A DNA stretch of 64,000 nucleotides from Lewinella sp. JB7 (GTDB lineage: Bacteria; Bacteroidota; Bacteroidia; Chitinophagales; Saprospiraceae). The first letter of the stretch is position 1. Each line of letters starts with the position of its first letter. Shown here piece by piece: positions 40,849 to 50,146 of the stretch. The translations under genes and the position numbers were made by a program. Under the pieces are notes generated by a model. That model ran no database searches and was not told the DNA's origin. It was given only the letters and a program-made list of their open reading frames with translations. The DNA is taken from positions 558,001-622,000 of the forward strand of contig NZ_JANCTD010000002.1 in assembly GCF_024297185.1 (NCBI RefSeq), written 5' to 3'.

Positions 40849-42229
40849 ACGGCCGGCTCACCACGCCTTCGGCGGTGGTGATCACGAGGCGGTAAAATCC
40901 TTTCGGCAGGTCGGCGACATCCACCCGGTCGGCCAGACGGTCGCTCACCTTAGCGTAGTTCATCGTACGGATGCTTCGGCCGGTCAGATCCACCAGGTTT
41001 ACGGTAACGTCGCCCCGGACGGGTGCGTCAAGACGGAAGTTCACCATCCCGTTGGCCGGGTTGGGGAATACGTCCAGGTTAGCCGTCAGGTCGAGCGCGG
41101 GGCGCGTGGGGGTAGTCACGTTCGTTTGACAGTTCAGGGAGAATTTACCGAAGCCCGTTGGAACGTCGGTGCTGCGTCCCAGGAATACCTTGTCGAACTG
41201 CGTGCCGAATTCCCGCTTCGCGACCCTAATGGTATGGGTGCCGGAGCTGAGGTTGAAGGAGGAGGCCACGCCAGCGGCATTAACCTGACGCCACTCGAAC
41301 CCTTCGGTCTTCAGATCCGCTCCGCCGACCTCGAAGGAAAAGTTGATCCAGTCACCGTCGTCAACCTTAACCCAGAAGGAGTTCTTGCCCAGGTCTGGCG
41401 TATTCAGGCGCATGTACAGGTAGTAGTCGCCCGCCAGGGTAAGATCGGTGGTGTATACGATCTGGTCCGCCGTTCCTTGCTCCGTCGGGGCGTTGAGCAT
41501 ACTGGGCGTTTTGGCGGTAACGTACCCGGAGTTTGACGTTTTGGTATCGATCAGATACTCCCAATCATTACCCAGCTTTCCGCACTCCGCTTCGATCCAG
41601 GCCTCGCTTTCGCAGGCGGCGGGGTTGGCTTCGCAGTCGACATCATCTTCACAGTTCAGGGCGGAAGCCTCGGTACCGTTGGGCGACTGCCGCAGGGTGC
41701 TCAGGTACAGCTTGTCGAGTTTGGTGTTGGGTTCCCGGTAGGCAAAGTCGATCGTAACCTCCCCCTTCGGAATGAAGAACGGACTGCCGACCACCTCGCG
41801 CCAGGTCCACTCGTTGCGCAACCGCAGGCGGTTGAACCATTTGATCCAGGCCCCATCGTTGATGCGGACCCAGTAGGAATCTTCGGCAGCCGAGGGTGAC
41901 TGTACGCGACCCCAGAGGTAGTAAGTCTCGTCCTGCTGCACGTTGAGGGTAAAGCGAACCCGGTTTTCGGGCACGTCAGCGGGGGCCTCGTCCAGCATCC
42001 GGAAACCCGGCTTGATGACGACGTAGGATTCTCCGCTGGCCTCGGCATCGGTTTCCACCGACCAATTGTCCCCAATCGTGGCGCATTCCGCTTCCAGATA
42101 GACGGCGAAAGGCAGGGTCGGGTTCCCGTTGGTCTGGGCGACGGTTAATCGGGGAAAGGTGAGGATAAGGGATAAAATAAATAGTAACGCGAGGGACCGC
42201 CGGGCGGTCGTTGGGTATAGTTGCATCAT
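40835..42229 (-). CDS. T9SS-exported protein with two carbohydrate-binding-like beta-sandwich modules
   Basis: From ATG 42229 the protein has 464 residues: a signal peptide (RRSLALLFILSLILTFPRLTVAQ), then module A (about 35-190: YLEAECATIGDNW, SYWVRINDGAWIKW, YREPNTKLDKLYLS), module B (about 210-365: WIEAECGKLGNDW, SFWVKVDDGDWINF, AKREFGTQFDKVFLG) and a type A T9SS sorting domain (VFPNPANGMVNF, LPKGFYRLVI). The modules resemble galactose-binding or malectin-like folds, so glycan binding is an inference. It is a Kelch-less relative of the two proteins that follow. A perfect 8+8 palindrome lies 33 bases upstream of its start. Confidence 0.85.
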   Translation of the reverse strand: MMQLYPTTARRSLALLFILSLILTFPRLTVAQTNGNPTLPFAVYLEAECATIGDNWSVETDAEASGESYVVIKPGFRMLDEAPADVPENRVRFTLNVQQDETYYLWGRVQSPSAAEDSYWVRINDGAWIKWFNRLRLRNEWTWREVVGSPFFIPKGEVTIDFAYREPNTKLDKLYLSTLRQSPNGTEASALNCEDDVDCEANPAACESEAWIEAECGKLGNDWEYLIDTKTSNSGYVTAKTPSMLNAPTEQGTADQIVYTTDLTLAGDYYLYMRLNTPDLGKNSFWVKVDDGDWINFSFEVGGADLKTEGFEWRQVNAAGVASSFNLSSGTHTIRVAKREFGTQFDKVFLGRSTDVPTGFGKFSLNCQTNVTTPTRPALDLTANLDVFPNPANGMVNFRLDAPVRGDVTVNLVDLTGRSIRTMNYAKVSDRLADRVDVADLPKGFYRLVITTAEGVVSRPFIRQ

Positions 42230-42261
42230 AGCAAACACTGTAGTTGGGTGTGATAACATAA

Positions 42262-42279
42262 TTCCCAATTGATTGGGAA
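42262..42279. promoter_or_regulatory. Palindromic operator-like site upstream of the 40835-42229 gene
   Basis: TTCCCAAT-TG-ATTGGGAA is a perfect inverted repeat of 8 bp with a 2-base centre. It sits 33-50 bases upstream of the ATG, in the 139-base gap after the large Kelch gene. Confidence 0.45.
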
Positions 42280-42368
42280 CTCTGTGCCCAAACGACTGCT
42301 TTTTCCGATAAGTTCGAAAAAAATTATCCCTTTAACAGTATGCGCCCGAAATAGGTCCGAGGCTGCGA

Positions 42369-45300
42369 CTATAGCTTCCGGAACGATTGCGTCACCTGGC
42401 CGGATGAACATACCACCCGCAAAAGGTATATGCCGGGCGGCAGCATCGAAACGTTAACCTGACCATTCAGCAACTTGTGCGGTGCGGCAAAGGATTGTTC
42501 CACCACTTTTCGCCCGTTGGCGTCCATGACCGTTAAATCGACGGACTCCAGTAACGGCCCCACGAGATTGAAATTGAGGAGTTGCGCGGCGGGATTCGGA
42601 AAAATTTCCAGTTCCGGGGCGGCCAGGTTCGTGTCGTCGAATGCCGTTCCCGGCACGGGGCCGGAGGCCAGCGACGGCATCGACTGCGGGCATTGTTCGA
42701 GAGGAGGTCCGATCGTGGTCGGAACTCCGGGATCCTGCTTCAGCAAAATGCGATCCAGGCGTGTCTTCGTTTCCCGTTTGGCTATCGTTATGACGTGACG
42801 CCCGGCCGGAAGCGTAAAGGATACGGGGCGCGTGTCGTCATTGACTCTACGCCACTCGAACCCGGTAGTGAGCATGTTCAGGCCGCTTTCCTCCTTCCAG
42901 AACTTTATCCAGTCACCGTCGTCGACCCGAATCCAGAAGGAATTGCTGCTGTTATCCGGGGCCATCAGGTGACAGAAAAGATAGTATGTACCCTCTTCCA
43001 GGGCGTCCGTCGTGAACTTCACCACATTGGTTTCCCGGTCGGTCTCCGCGCCGGTGTAATCACTCGCGCCGGTCGTATAGACATAACGAATGTCTTTCTC
43101 CCGGGCGTAGCCGATCGTCCAGTTGCCCCCGATTTCCGTGCACTCCGCTTCGGCCCAGTACTCCGTGGCGCAGTTGCCGTCGGGGCAGTTATCCGGTGTG
43201 GGGACCGTGCAGGTCGTCGCTTCCCCGCCGGCGTGGTCGGGAATGGTGTTTTCGGTCCCCAGATAAATTTTGTCGAGCTTGATGCCCGGTTCCCGGTACG
43301 CGAACTCGATCGTGACCTCCCCGGTCGGCAGCGAGAAGGGATTTTCCGGGGTCTGTCGCCAAGCAAAATCGGAATCCGTGATCAGACCGCGGTTCCACGC
43401 GATCCACGATCCGCCGTTTATGCGCAGCCAGAAGGAATCACCGTCGGTATCGGTAGCGGAAATACGTGCCGACAGATAGTAATCTCCGTCGTGCTCTATA
43501 AATTCCCTGAACACGACGCTGCTGCCTGCCCCTGCGGGAGGAGCGTCTCTCGAGAACGACCCATCCGTCGGACTGACGTAAGCTCCGTTACTCGCTGAGC
43601 TGGAGAGGGAGGTGGTCCACCGGCTACCGACGGTGGCGCACTCGGCCTCCAGCCAGTAGGCCGCTGGAACGATGGTGTCCGTCGGGGGGCCAGGCACTTC
43701 GCCTCCCCCACCGGTACCTTCCTCGTCGTCCGGATCCGGCTCTGGATCGGGGTCTGGGTCAGGAGTAGTATCATCTTTATCCTCCGGTTCCTCCGTACCC
43801 TGCTTACCGCTCACCGTAAATTCGATGTTCAGGCGTGCCGGTTGGTATCCCTCCGCCCGCGCGGTGAGCGTATGCGTGTACGAACCGTTCGTGAGCCGGG
43901 AGGTATCGATCCGCAGGGAGAGGGAGGTGAACGATTCCCGGGCTACGCCGGTCGGCCGGTCGACGGTCAGCCAGGAGGGCAGGGAGGCCGGGTCGATAGT
44001 GTAGGCGGCCTCATCCTCCGCTCCGTAGTTTACCAAAAGAACGTTGGTGGCAATCGACTGATCGAGGCGGGGTTCCCAACGCCCGGGGAGGAACGCAAGC
44101 TCATGGGTCGTGTTGGGACCGAAATAGGTGGCGCGTACCTCGGTGACCGGTCGGTCGACCGCGACCTCACCCCCGACCATAGCAAACAGGTTGCCTCCCC
44201 ATACCCGGGCCCCCGGAGCGATCAGGCGAAGGGGCAATTCCATTTCCTTTAAATTATGCCACTTATCCTCGACTGGATCGTACTCCCACACTTCCCGGGC
44301 CTCGGCACCCTGGCCTCCGAGGGTGTACAGTTTCTTGTTGTAGGCAAAGGTACTCGGTTCGGTGTGGGACTGCACGTCGGGCAGATCTTCGAGTCTCTCC
44401 CAGCGGTCGGTCAGGGGGTCGTAGACGTGGACCAGTTTGAGGTTCTTTCCCTTATCGCAGGCATCGTGGTCGTGCTGCCCGCCGATCGTATACATCTTCC
44501 CGCCGTGAACGACCGTGCCAAAGTGGTTACGTGCCATAGGCATCGGTGACCGATCGCTGTAATCCTGCCAGCCGAGCTGGGGACGGCTAAGGTCGTACAC
44601 CCAGTGATCGTCGACGTCGCAGCCCGCGTTTTCGTCAAAACCGCCGACGTAGTGGAGCTTGTTTCCAATGTGGGCGAGTCCTCCGGCGCCGATGCGGACC
44701 GGCATGCGCGGACCCTGGGTCCATTTGTCTTCGCTGATGTCGTACAGCCAGACCTCGTCCGTCACCCGCCCGGGATGACTGCCGATGCGTCCGCCAACTA
44801 CCCATACGACATCGCCGACCAGTGCCACACCCGTGTGGGTCGCCGCCGGATGATCGACGGCCGGTTGGGAGGCAATCTTCGTCCAGCGGTTCGTCGCCGG
44901 ATTGTACTTTTCGTTGTTATGCTGCAGTTGCAGGTCGTTGTCAAAACCGTTGAAGAAGTAAAATTCTCCCCGGTAGGAAATCATCTGACCCTCCGCGCGT
45001 CGGTAGTTGGCGTTTCCGATGACGGTCCAATCCTCGTAGCGGTTAACGGGCTGCGGCTGAAGGCTGAAATATTCCACGAAGGGAAGGTGGGGCTCGATGC
45101 GATTATTCATGCCGCCCGAGGATCCGGCCGCCACGTATACCCGATCGTTGAACACGGCCGCCTGCGTAGCGTGGCGCCCCTGAATCATGTGCCGCAGGGT
45201 TCGCCACTGTCCCGTGGCGGGGTCCATGATACTCGTGGTCATCCGGGCAGAACCGTTAGCCTGCGCCATACCACCGAACATCAGGAGTTGCCCGTTCAGT

Positions 45301-46079
45301 ACGGCGGTGACCGTACCGCTACCCGGGGCGGGTACGGGCTGAGGACACTCCGCCGGAGTCAGCCACCGGCCTTCCCGTATATCGTAGACGTCGACGGCGG
45401 CCACCAGGTTACCGTACAAATCGCCGGACTGCCCCAGTGCCGACCGGCCACCACCGGCAACGTAAATATGGTCGCCGATCACCTCCGCCGTAAAGTGATC
45501 CCGGGTCCGGGGCGCGTCGGGGAGTGATGTCCAGGTTTTGGTGGCCGGATCGTATCGGTCCAACCACGCTACCGAGCCCGCCTGGTGTCCCGAGCGATTA
45601 CCCCCGATGAGATAGAACTGATCATTATGAACCACCAGACCGGCAGCCCCCCTCCGGCGGGCACCGGGGATTTGCCCAACCGTCTGTACGCGATCGTCCT
45701 TCGGGTCGTACGCCAGCAGATCGCCGTACGCGTACTCCGTGGGGTGGTGTCCGGTGAAGGCACCGATGATGTAGATTTTCTCGCGGTATACCCGCCCCTG
45801 AAAGTGATGGATGTTATTAAGGATGGATTTCGTGTTTTCCCACTTCCGCGACTTCGGGTCGTATTGTTGGATGGGCGTATTGCCGTATCCCCCGAGTAGG
45901 TAAGCCCGGTCCCCCACCTTCACGAAGCCGGCGTCACTGCGCAGCTTAGGGACCTCCCCGGTGGAGGCCTGGTGGTACCACTCACCGACCTGTTGTGCGA
46001 ACAGGGGGAGGATGGCGAGTTGAAGACAGATAGACAGGAGTAGCCTCGCACGGCGTGCGCTGGGTAAAGAAGGGAGCAT
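42369..46079 (-). CDS. Large T9SS-exported Kelch-repeat protein with two binding modules
   Basis: A 1236-residue secreted protein. After a signal peptide (LLLSICLQLAILPLFAQ) come two Kelch propellers (about 30-335 and 340-655) with repeats such as VGDRAYLLGGYGN, HNDQFYLIGGNRSG and HGGKMYTIGGQHDHD. Next are a BACON-like beta domain (about 670-770, YTIDPASLPSWLTVDRPTG), an acidic Asp-Pro linker (PDPDPDPEPDPDDEEG), module A (about 815-960), module B (about 965-1115) and a type A T9SS tail (LEIFPNPAAQLLNF). The function is probably cell-surface or secreted glycan binding. It is a paralogue of the 893-residue protein, with an extra propeller at the N-terminus. Confidence 0.87.
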   Translation of the reverse strand: MLPSLPSARRARLLLSICLQLAILPLFAQQVGEWYHQASTGEVPKLRSDAGFVKVGDRAYLLGGYGNTPIQQYDPKSRKWENTKSILNNIHHFQGRVYREKIYIIGAFTGHHPTEYAYGDLLAYDPKDDRVQTVGQIPGARRRGAAGLVVHNDQFYLIGGNRSGHQAGSVAWLDRYDPATKTWTSLPDAPRTRDHFTAEVIGDHIYVAGGGRSALGQSGDLYGNLVAAVDVYDIREGRWLTPAECPQPVPAPGSGTVTAVLNGQLLMFGGMAQANGSARMTTSIMDPATGQWRTLRHMIQGRHATQAAVFNDRVYVAAGSSGGMNNRIEPHLPFVEYFSLQPQPVNRYEDWTVIGNANYRRAEGQMISYRGEFYFFNGFDNDLQLQHNNEKYNPATNRWTKIASQPAVDHPAATHTGVALVGDVVWVVGGRIGSHPGRVTDEVWLYDISEDKWTQGPRMPVRIGAGGLAHIGNKLHYVGGFDENAGCDVDDHWVYDLSRPQLGWQDYSDRSPMPMARNHFGTVVHGGKMYTIGGQHDHDACDKGKNLKLVHVYDPLTDRWERLEDLPDVQSHTEPSTFAYNKKLYTLGGQGAEAREVWEYDPVEDKWHNLKEMELPLRLIAPGARVWGGNLFAMVGGEVAVDRPVTEVRATYFGPNTTHELAFLPGRWEPRLDQSIATNVLLVNYGAEDEAAYTIDPASLPSWLTVDRPTGVARESFTSLSLRIDTSRLTNGSYTHTLTARAEGYQPARLNIEFTVSGKQGTEEPEDKDDTTPDPDPDPEPDPDDEEGTGGGGEVPGPPTDTIVPAAYWLEAECATVGSRWTTSLSSSASNGAYVSPTDGSFSRDAPPAGAGSSVVFREFIEHDGDYYLSARISATDTDGDSFWLRINGGSWIAWNRGLITDSDFAWRQTPENPFSLPTGEVTIEFAYREPGIKLDKIYLGTENTIPDHAGGEATTCTVPTPDNCPDGNCATEYWAEAECTEIGGNWTIGYAREKDIRYVYTTGASDYTGAETDRETNVVKFTTDALEEGTYYLFCHLMAPDNSSNSFWIRVDDGDWIKFWKEESGLNMLTTGFEWRRVNDDTRPVSFTLPAGRHVITIAKRETKTRLDRILLKQDPGVPTTIGPPLEQCPQSMPSLASGPVPGTAFDDTNLAAPELEIFPNPAAQLLNFNLVGPLLESVDLTVMDANGRKVVEQSFAAPHKLLNGQVNVSMLPPGIYLLRVVCSSGQVTQSFRKL

Positions 46080-46287
46080 AAAACGTTGGTTATAACAATA
46101 CGTGTCCGTAAAGGAAATATACTGTCTTTTTCGGAATCAGATCATTTATTCTGGGATGCCAGGGGTTGCAAACACTCACTTGCGGCACAACCCTACGCCC
46201 GGAAATGTGTACCCATAGGTAATTTACGTCACCGATAATATGTCCCGTACGGGTCACCCGTTTCGCCGTTCAAACCACCCCTCGCCA

Positions 46288-47316
46288 ATGACCTCCGAAG
46301 ACCGCATCAGCACCCTCCTTCAGCTGGCCCGTCACCTGAATTCCGCCGAGGACGAATTTTTGACCGCCCTCATGAAACGGACGGAATTTAACAACAACTG
46401 GCTCACCGTCGCCAACCAGCAACGTGCCCTACAGGCCGTCACCGAGACCTTCCTCGACGAAGAAAAATTATGTGCGTGGTTGGCGGCTTACCCCGACATT
46501 GCTCCCGCGTTCCCGCCCCGCAAGACGGTCGGCCTCGTTCTGGCCGGCAATATCCCCCTGGTGGGCCTGCACGACGTCTTCTCTGTATACCTGGCCGGTC
46601 ACCGCGCCCAGATCAAACTGAGCAGCAAGGATCCGTACGTACTCCCCTACTTGCTCAGGTTACTGTCCGAGTACGACGATCGGGCGGCCGATTACTTCGC
46701 CGTCGTAGAGCACCTGGCGAATTTCGACGCCATCATCGCCACCGGCAGCAACAACAGCGCCCGCTACTTTGAATCCTACTTCGGGAAGTACCCCCACGTC
46801 ATCCGGCGAAACCGCAATGCCGTTGCCGTACTTACGGGCGAGGAAACAAGCGAGGAACTCGATCGCCTGGGCGACGACGTCTTCGCTTATTTCGGCCTTG
46901 GGTGCCGCAACGTTTCCAAGATTTACGTGCCCCGCGGGTACGACTTTACCCCGCTACTGGAGCGGTTCCACGAGTGGAAGGGCTACCAGAACCACGTGAA
47001 GTGGAAGAATAACTTCGACTACAACTTCGCGCTGCTTACCCTCAACAAGGAACCTTTCTACCACAACGGAGCTATCATCATACGGGAATCCGACCAGCTA
47101 GCTTCCCACATTGCCGGATTGTACTTTGCCTACTACGACGACGTGGCGGCGGTGACGCAGGAGCTGAGCGACCGGAACGGCGAGATCCAACTGGTAGTCG
47201 CCCGGCCCGGCCTGCTGGAGCTGCCCACCTTCGACTTCGGGCGGGCACAGCAGCCGGAGCTAAGCGACTACGCGGATGGCGTGGATACTATGGCCTTCCT
47301 TTCTACCGGCCTTTGA
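46288..47316 (+). CDS. LuxC-like acyl-CoA reductase
   Basis: A 342-residue aldehyde dehydrogenase-superfamily protein of the LuxC/acyl-CoA reductase family, expected to reduce a fatty acyl-CoA or acyl intermediate to the aldehyde with NADPH. Motifs are NNWLTVANQQRAL, VGLVLAGNIPLVGLHDVFSVYLAGH, KLSSKDPYVLPYL, IATGSNNSARYFESYF and the catalytic Cys in YFGLGCRNVSKIYVP. The start at ATG 46288 (MTSEDRIS) is chosen; the frame opens at 46240. It sits on the plus strand between two minus-strand Kelch/T9SS genes and overlaps the second by 14 bases. Confidence 0.88.
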   Translation: MTSEDRISTLLQLARHLNSAEDEFLTALMKRTEFNNNWLTVANQQRALQAVTETFLDEEKLCAWLAAYPDIAPAFPPRKTVGLVLAGNIPLVGLHDVFSVYLAGHRAQIKLSSKDPYVLPYLLRLLSEYDDRAADYFAVVEHLANFDAIIATGSNNSARYFESYFGKYPHVIRRNRNAVAVLTGEETSEELDRLGDDVFAYFGLGCRNVSKIYVPRGYDFTPLLERFHEWKGYQNHVKWKNNFDYNFALLTLNKEPFYHNGAIIIRESDQLASHIAGLYFAYYDDVAAVTQELSDRNGEIQLVVARPGLLELPTFDFGRAQQPELSDYADGVDTMAFLSTGL

Positions 47317-49984
47317 GTACCGTCCGGCTGATGCGTTCCGTACCGGTGACGAGCTGAAGATGGTACACCCCAGCGGGTAGACCAGAGACATCGATCCGAT
47401 CCGTGAGAACCGGAGTAGCCTTATCGTACGCCCGTTGTAGGACGGTCCTCCCGCCCGCATCCGTCAGCCGAAGCTCTACCCTACCTTCACTCGTACCCTC
47501 CAGATCGAACCGTAATTCGTTGGCGACCGGATTGGGGAAGACTTCCAGCCAGTTCAGGGTATTCTCCTCGGCCACGGGAACGCCGGTTTGGGCGCGACGG
47601 CTGCTGGCGGTGGCCAATTGACCCGTGCAGTTGGTGGCGGCACTTCCCGTTCCGGTGGGCAGGGCGGAGCTGGTACTCAGGTGTACCTTATCGAGCATCG
47701 TGCCCGCTTCCCGATTCGCGACCGTAATGGTGTGGGTACCCGCGGCCAGATTAAAGGAGATCGGGCGGGTATCGTCGTTCACCTGTTTCCACTCGAAGCC
47801 GTTCGTCAGCATATTGCTTCCGTCAGTGTTCTTCCAGAACTTGATCCAGCTGCCCCCGTCCACGCTGACCCAAAGTGAATTGGTGCTGTTATCCGGTGCA
47901 TTCAGGCGGAGATTGAGGTAGTACTTTCCGGCCTCCATGGCGGTCGTGGTGAAGGAAACGTCTGCGGAACCCGGGCCCCGGTTCGGTGCATTGAATTCAT
48001 GCGCGCCCCGGAAATAGACGTAGCCATTGTTCGATGCCGCCGAACTTTGTTGACGACTCCAATTTCCGCCGGCGGGGGCACACTCGGCCTCCGCCCAGTA
48101 GGTAGTACTTCCCGACGGTGGTGGGGGCGGCGGGGGTGGCGGGGCGGATCCTCCGCAGGTGGGGTCGCTGCCCCCCAGGTCAGTCGGCATCTTCCCGTGG
48201 GAGGATAGTAAGATCTTGTCCAGTTTCAGTCCATCTTCCCGGTAGGCGATCTCCACGACCACCCTGCCCGCGGGCAGGGAAAACGGACTCTGGGGGGCAA
48301 GGCTCCACTGGAAGCCCGTATTGTAGGTGGTCAGGCCCTGGTACCAGCGAATCCACTCCCCGCCGTTCAGCCGGAACCAGAAAGAGTCATCGGAGGTGGT
48401 GGGGGCGTCGGCGCGGGCGAAGAACTGGTAAGTATCGGCCCGGGGAATGTCGAAGGTGAAGGAAACGTGATTGGCCGCCGGGTCGCCGGGAACGGAGCTG
48501 GTGCTGTTCAGACCTGGCTTGATGTTAATGTAGGCGCCGTTTGAGGCGGTTGAGTGCTTGCCCACGACCCAGTTCGTACCGACCTGGGCGCACTCGGCTT
48601 CCCGAAACGCGAGGAAGGGCTGAGGCGTAGAACCATCCTGCCCTACGGTGAAGGAGATGTTCAACGTAGCGGCCTGGTATCCCGGGGCCGTCGCACGCAG
48701 CGTATAGCTGTAGGTACCATTGGGAAGTCCGAGAGGGTCGACCGTTACCTCCACCTCGGCGAAGGATTCGCGGGCCAAACCCGAGGAACGGTCGATCTTG
48801 AGCCACGCGGGGAGGTCGGAGGTTTGTATGGTATAGGTCACTTCGTCCTCCGCGCTGTAGTTCGAGAGGATTACTTCCGTAGTCCGGCGCTCCTTGCCGG
48901 TCGTATTCAGTACGGCGGGGTGGAAGCCCAGTTTTTTCGTCTGGTTAGAACGGAAGGTCTTGACCCGGGTTTCCGGACGTGCGCGGTTGACGGATACTTC
49001 ACCACCGGCCATAACCACGAGGTTGCCGTTGTAGACCCGCGCGCCGGGGGCGATGAGCCGTAGGGGAAGCGTCATGTCGTCCAGCGATCGCCAGGTATTC
49101 GTTTCGGGGTCGTACTCCACGACCTTGGCACTTTCCTGTCCCTGACCGCCGAGGGAATAGATCTTACCGTTGTAGGCAAACGTGCTCGGCTCGATGTGCG
49201 ACTGTACGTGGGGAAAGTCAGCCAGCCGCTCCCAGGTATCGGTGAACGGATCGTAGCGGTGCACGTAGGTCATATTTTTCCCCTTCTGGCAACCTTCGTG
49301 ACCGTGCTGTCCGGCAACGGCGTAGAGTTTGCCGCCCAGGGTTACGGTACCGAAGTGATTCCGGGCAAGCGGCATGGGGGAGGTATCCGTAAAGTCCTGC
49401 CATCCGAGTTCTGGATGATCGAGGTCGTAAACGAAGTGAAAGTCAACGTCACAACCGGAGCGGTAGTCGAACCCACCGAAGTAGTGAACCTTGCGACCCA
49501 GGCGAGCCATGCCACCGCCGCCACCCGGCTGGGGCAGTCGGGGGCCCATGCTCCAGCTGTCCGTAGGGATATCGTAGACAAAAATGTCTTTCGTGGTGTG
49601 GTAGCCATAGTTGCCCGAACGCCCCCCGGCCAGCCAGATCTGATCACCGACCACGGTGATCGGCGTGTGGGTGTAGCCACCGAAGGAGCCGTCGGGGCGA
49701 TTAGGGATCGAACTCAGTTTCGTCCACGTATTCGTGGCCGGATTATACTTTTCGTTGACGTTGAGAAACTTTACGTCCGTAGTAAATCCGTTGAAGTAAT
49801 AGAATTCACCCTTGTAGCTGACCATCGCTCCTTCGGCACGGGGGTAATCCGACTTGTTGATCACTTTCCAGGTCGGGTAATCACCGCCGGCGGAAGTCTG
49901 GCCGGAAATCACAGTGGGGAAGCAGCAGCTAAGGGCTAGTAGACACCATAGGAGGCGCGGAAGAAGGGGTAAATGTTGTTGCAT
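47303..49984 (-). CDS. T9SS-exported Kelch-repeat protein with two binding modules
   Basis: An 893-residue secreted protein with a signal peptide (LLWCLLALSCCFPTVISGQ). One Kelch propeller (about 30-345: GEFYYFNGFTTD, VGDQIWLAGGRSG, LGGKLYAVAGQHGHEG, YNGKIYSLGGQGQES) is followed by a BACON-like domain (YTIQTSDLPAWLKIDRSSG), module A (about 460-610), a poly-Pro linker (APPPPPPPPPSGS), module B (about 625-780) and a type A T9SS tail (LEVFPNPVANELRF). It is closely similar to the C-terminal 900 residues of the 1236-residue protein, indicating gene duplication. A large imperfect palindrome lies just upstream of its start. Confidence 0.88.
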   Translation of the reverse strand: MQQHLPLLPRLLWCLLALSCCFPTVISGQTSAGGDYPTWKVINKSDYPRAEGAMVSYKGEFYYFNGFTTDVKFLNVNEKYNPATNTWTKLSSIPNRPDGSFGGYTHTPITVVGDQIWLAGGRSGNYGYHTTKDIFVYDIPTDSWSMGPRLPQPGGGGGMARLGRKVHYFGGFDYRSGCDVDFHFVYDLDHPELGWQDFTDTSPMPLARNHFGTVTLGGKLYAVAGQHGHEGCQKGKNMTYVHRYDPFTDTWERLADFPHVQSHIEPSTFAYNGKIYSLGGQGQESAKVVEYDPETNTWRSLDDMTLPLRLIAPGARVYNGNLVVMAGGEVSVNRARPETRVKTFRSNQTKKLGFHPAVLNTTGKERRTTEVILSNYSAEDEVTYTIQTSDLPAWLKIDRSSGLARESFAEVEVTVDPLGLPNGTYSYTLRATAPGYQAATLNISFTVGQDGSTPQPFLAFREAECAQVGTNWVVGKHSTASNGAYINIKPGLNSTSSVPGDPAANHVSFTFDIPRADTYQFFARADAPTTSDDSFWFRLNGGEWIRWYQGLTTYNTGFQWSLAPQSPFSLPAGRVVVEIAYREDGLKLDKILLSSHGKMPTDLGGSDPTCGGSAPPPPPPPPPSGSTTYWAEAECAPAGGNWSRQQSSAASNNGYVYFRGAHEFNAPNRGPGSADVSFTTTAMEAGKYYLNLRLNAPDNSTNSLWVSVDGGSWIKFWKNTDGSNMLTNGFEWKQVNDDTRPISFNLAAGTHTITVANREAGTMLDKVHLSTSSALPTGTGSAATNCTGQLATASSRRAQTGVPVAEENTLNWLEVFPNPVANELRFDLEGTSEGRVELRLTDAGGRTVLQRAYDKATPVLTDRIDVSGLPAGVYHLQLVTGTERISRTVLKGR

Positions 49985-49993
49985 AGCGTGATC

Positions 49994-50027
49994 AGGTAGT
50001 TAGGTATATTCAATATACTCCCTACCT
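49994..50027. promoter_or_regulatory. Imperfect palindrome in the Kelch/acs divergent region
   Basis: The arms AGGTAG-(N5)-TATATT and AATATA-(N4)-CTACCT flank a single central C, giving a 34-base dyad starting 10 bases upstream of the Kelch ATG. It could be an operator, or a hairpin in the Kelch mRNA leader. Confidence 0.45.
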
Positions 50028-50146
50028 ACGTCTGTGTTCTGTTATATCAGCAAAATATTTGCGGGCGTAGGGCCGGCCGGGTGATTACGGTAAAAACATA
50101 CTCGGTAGTTGACCAAATCATATATTGGCACGCTCAACGATCCTGC

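Noticed and set aside
23844-46221. The sequence TACC-CATA-GGTA in two intergenic regions (23846-23857 and 46210-46221)
   Set aside because: About one shared 12-mer among intergenic segments is expected by chance, and the neighbouring genes have no evident link.
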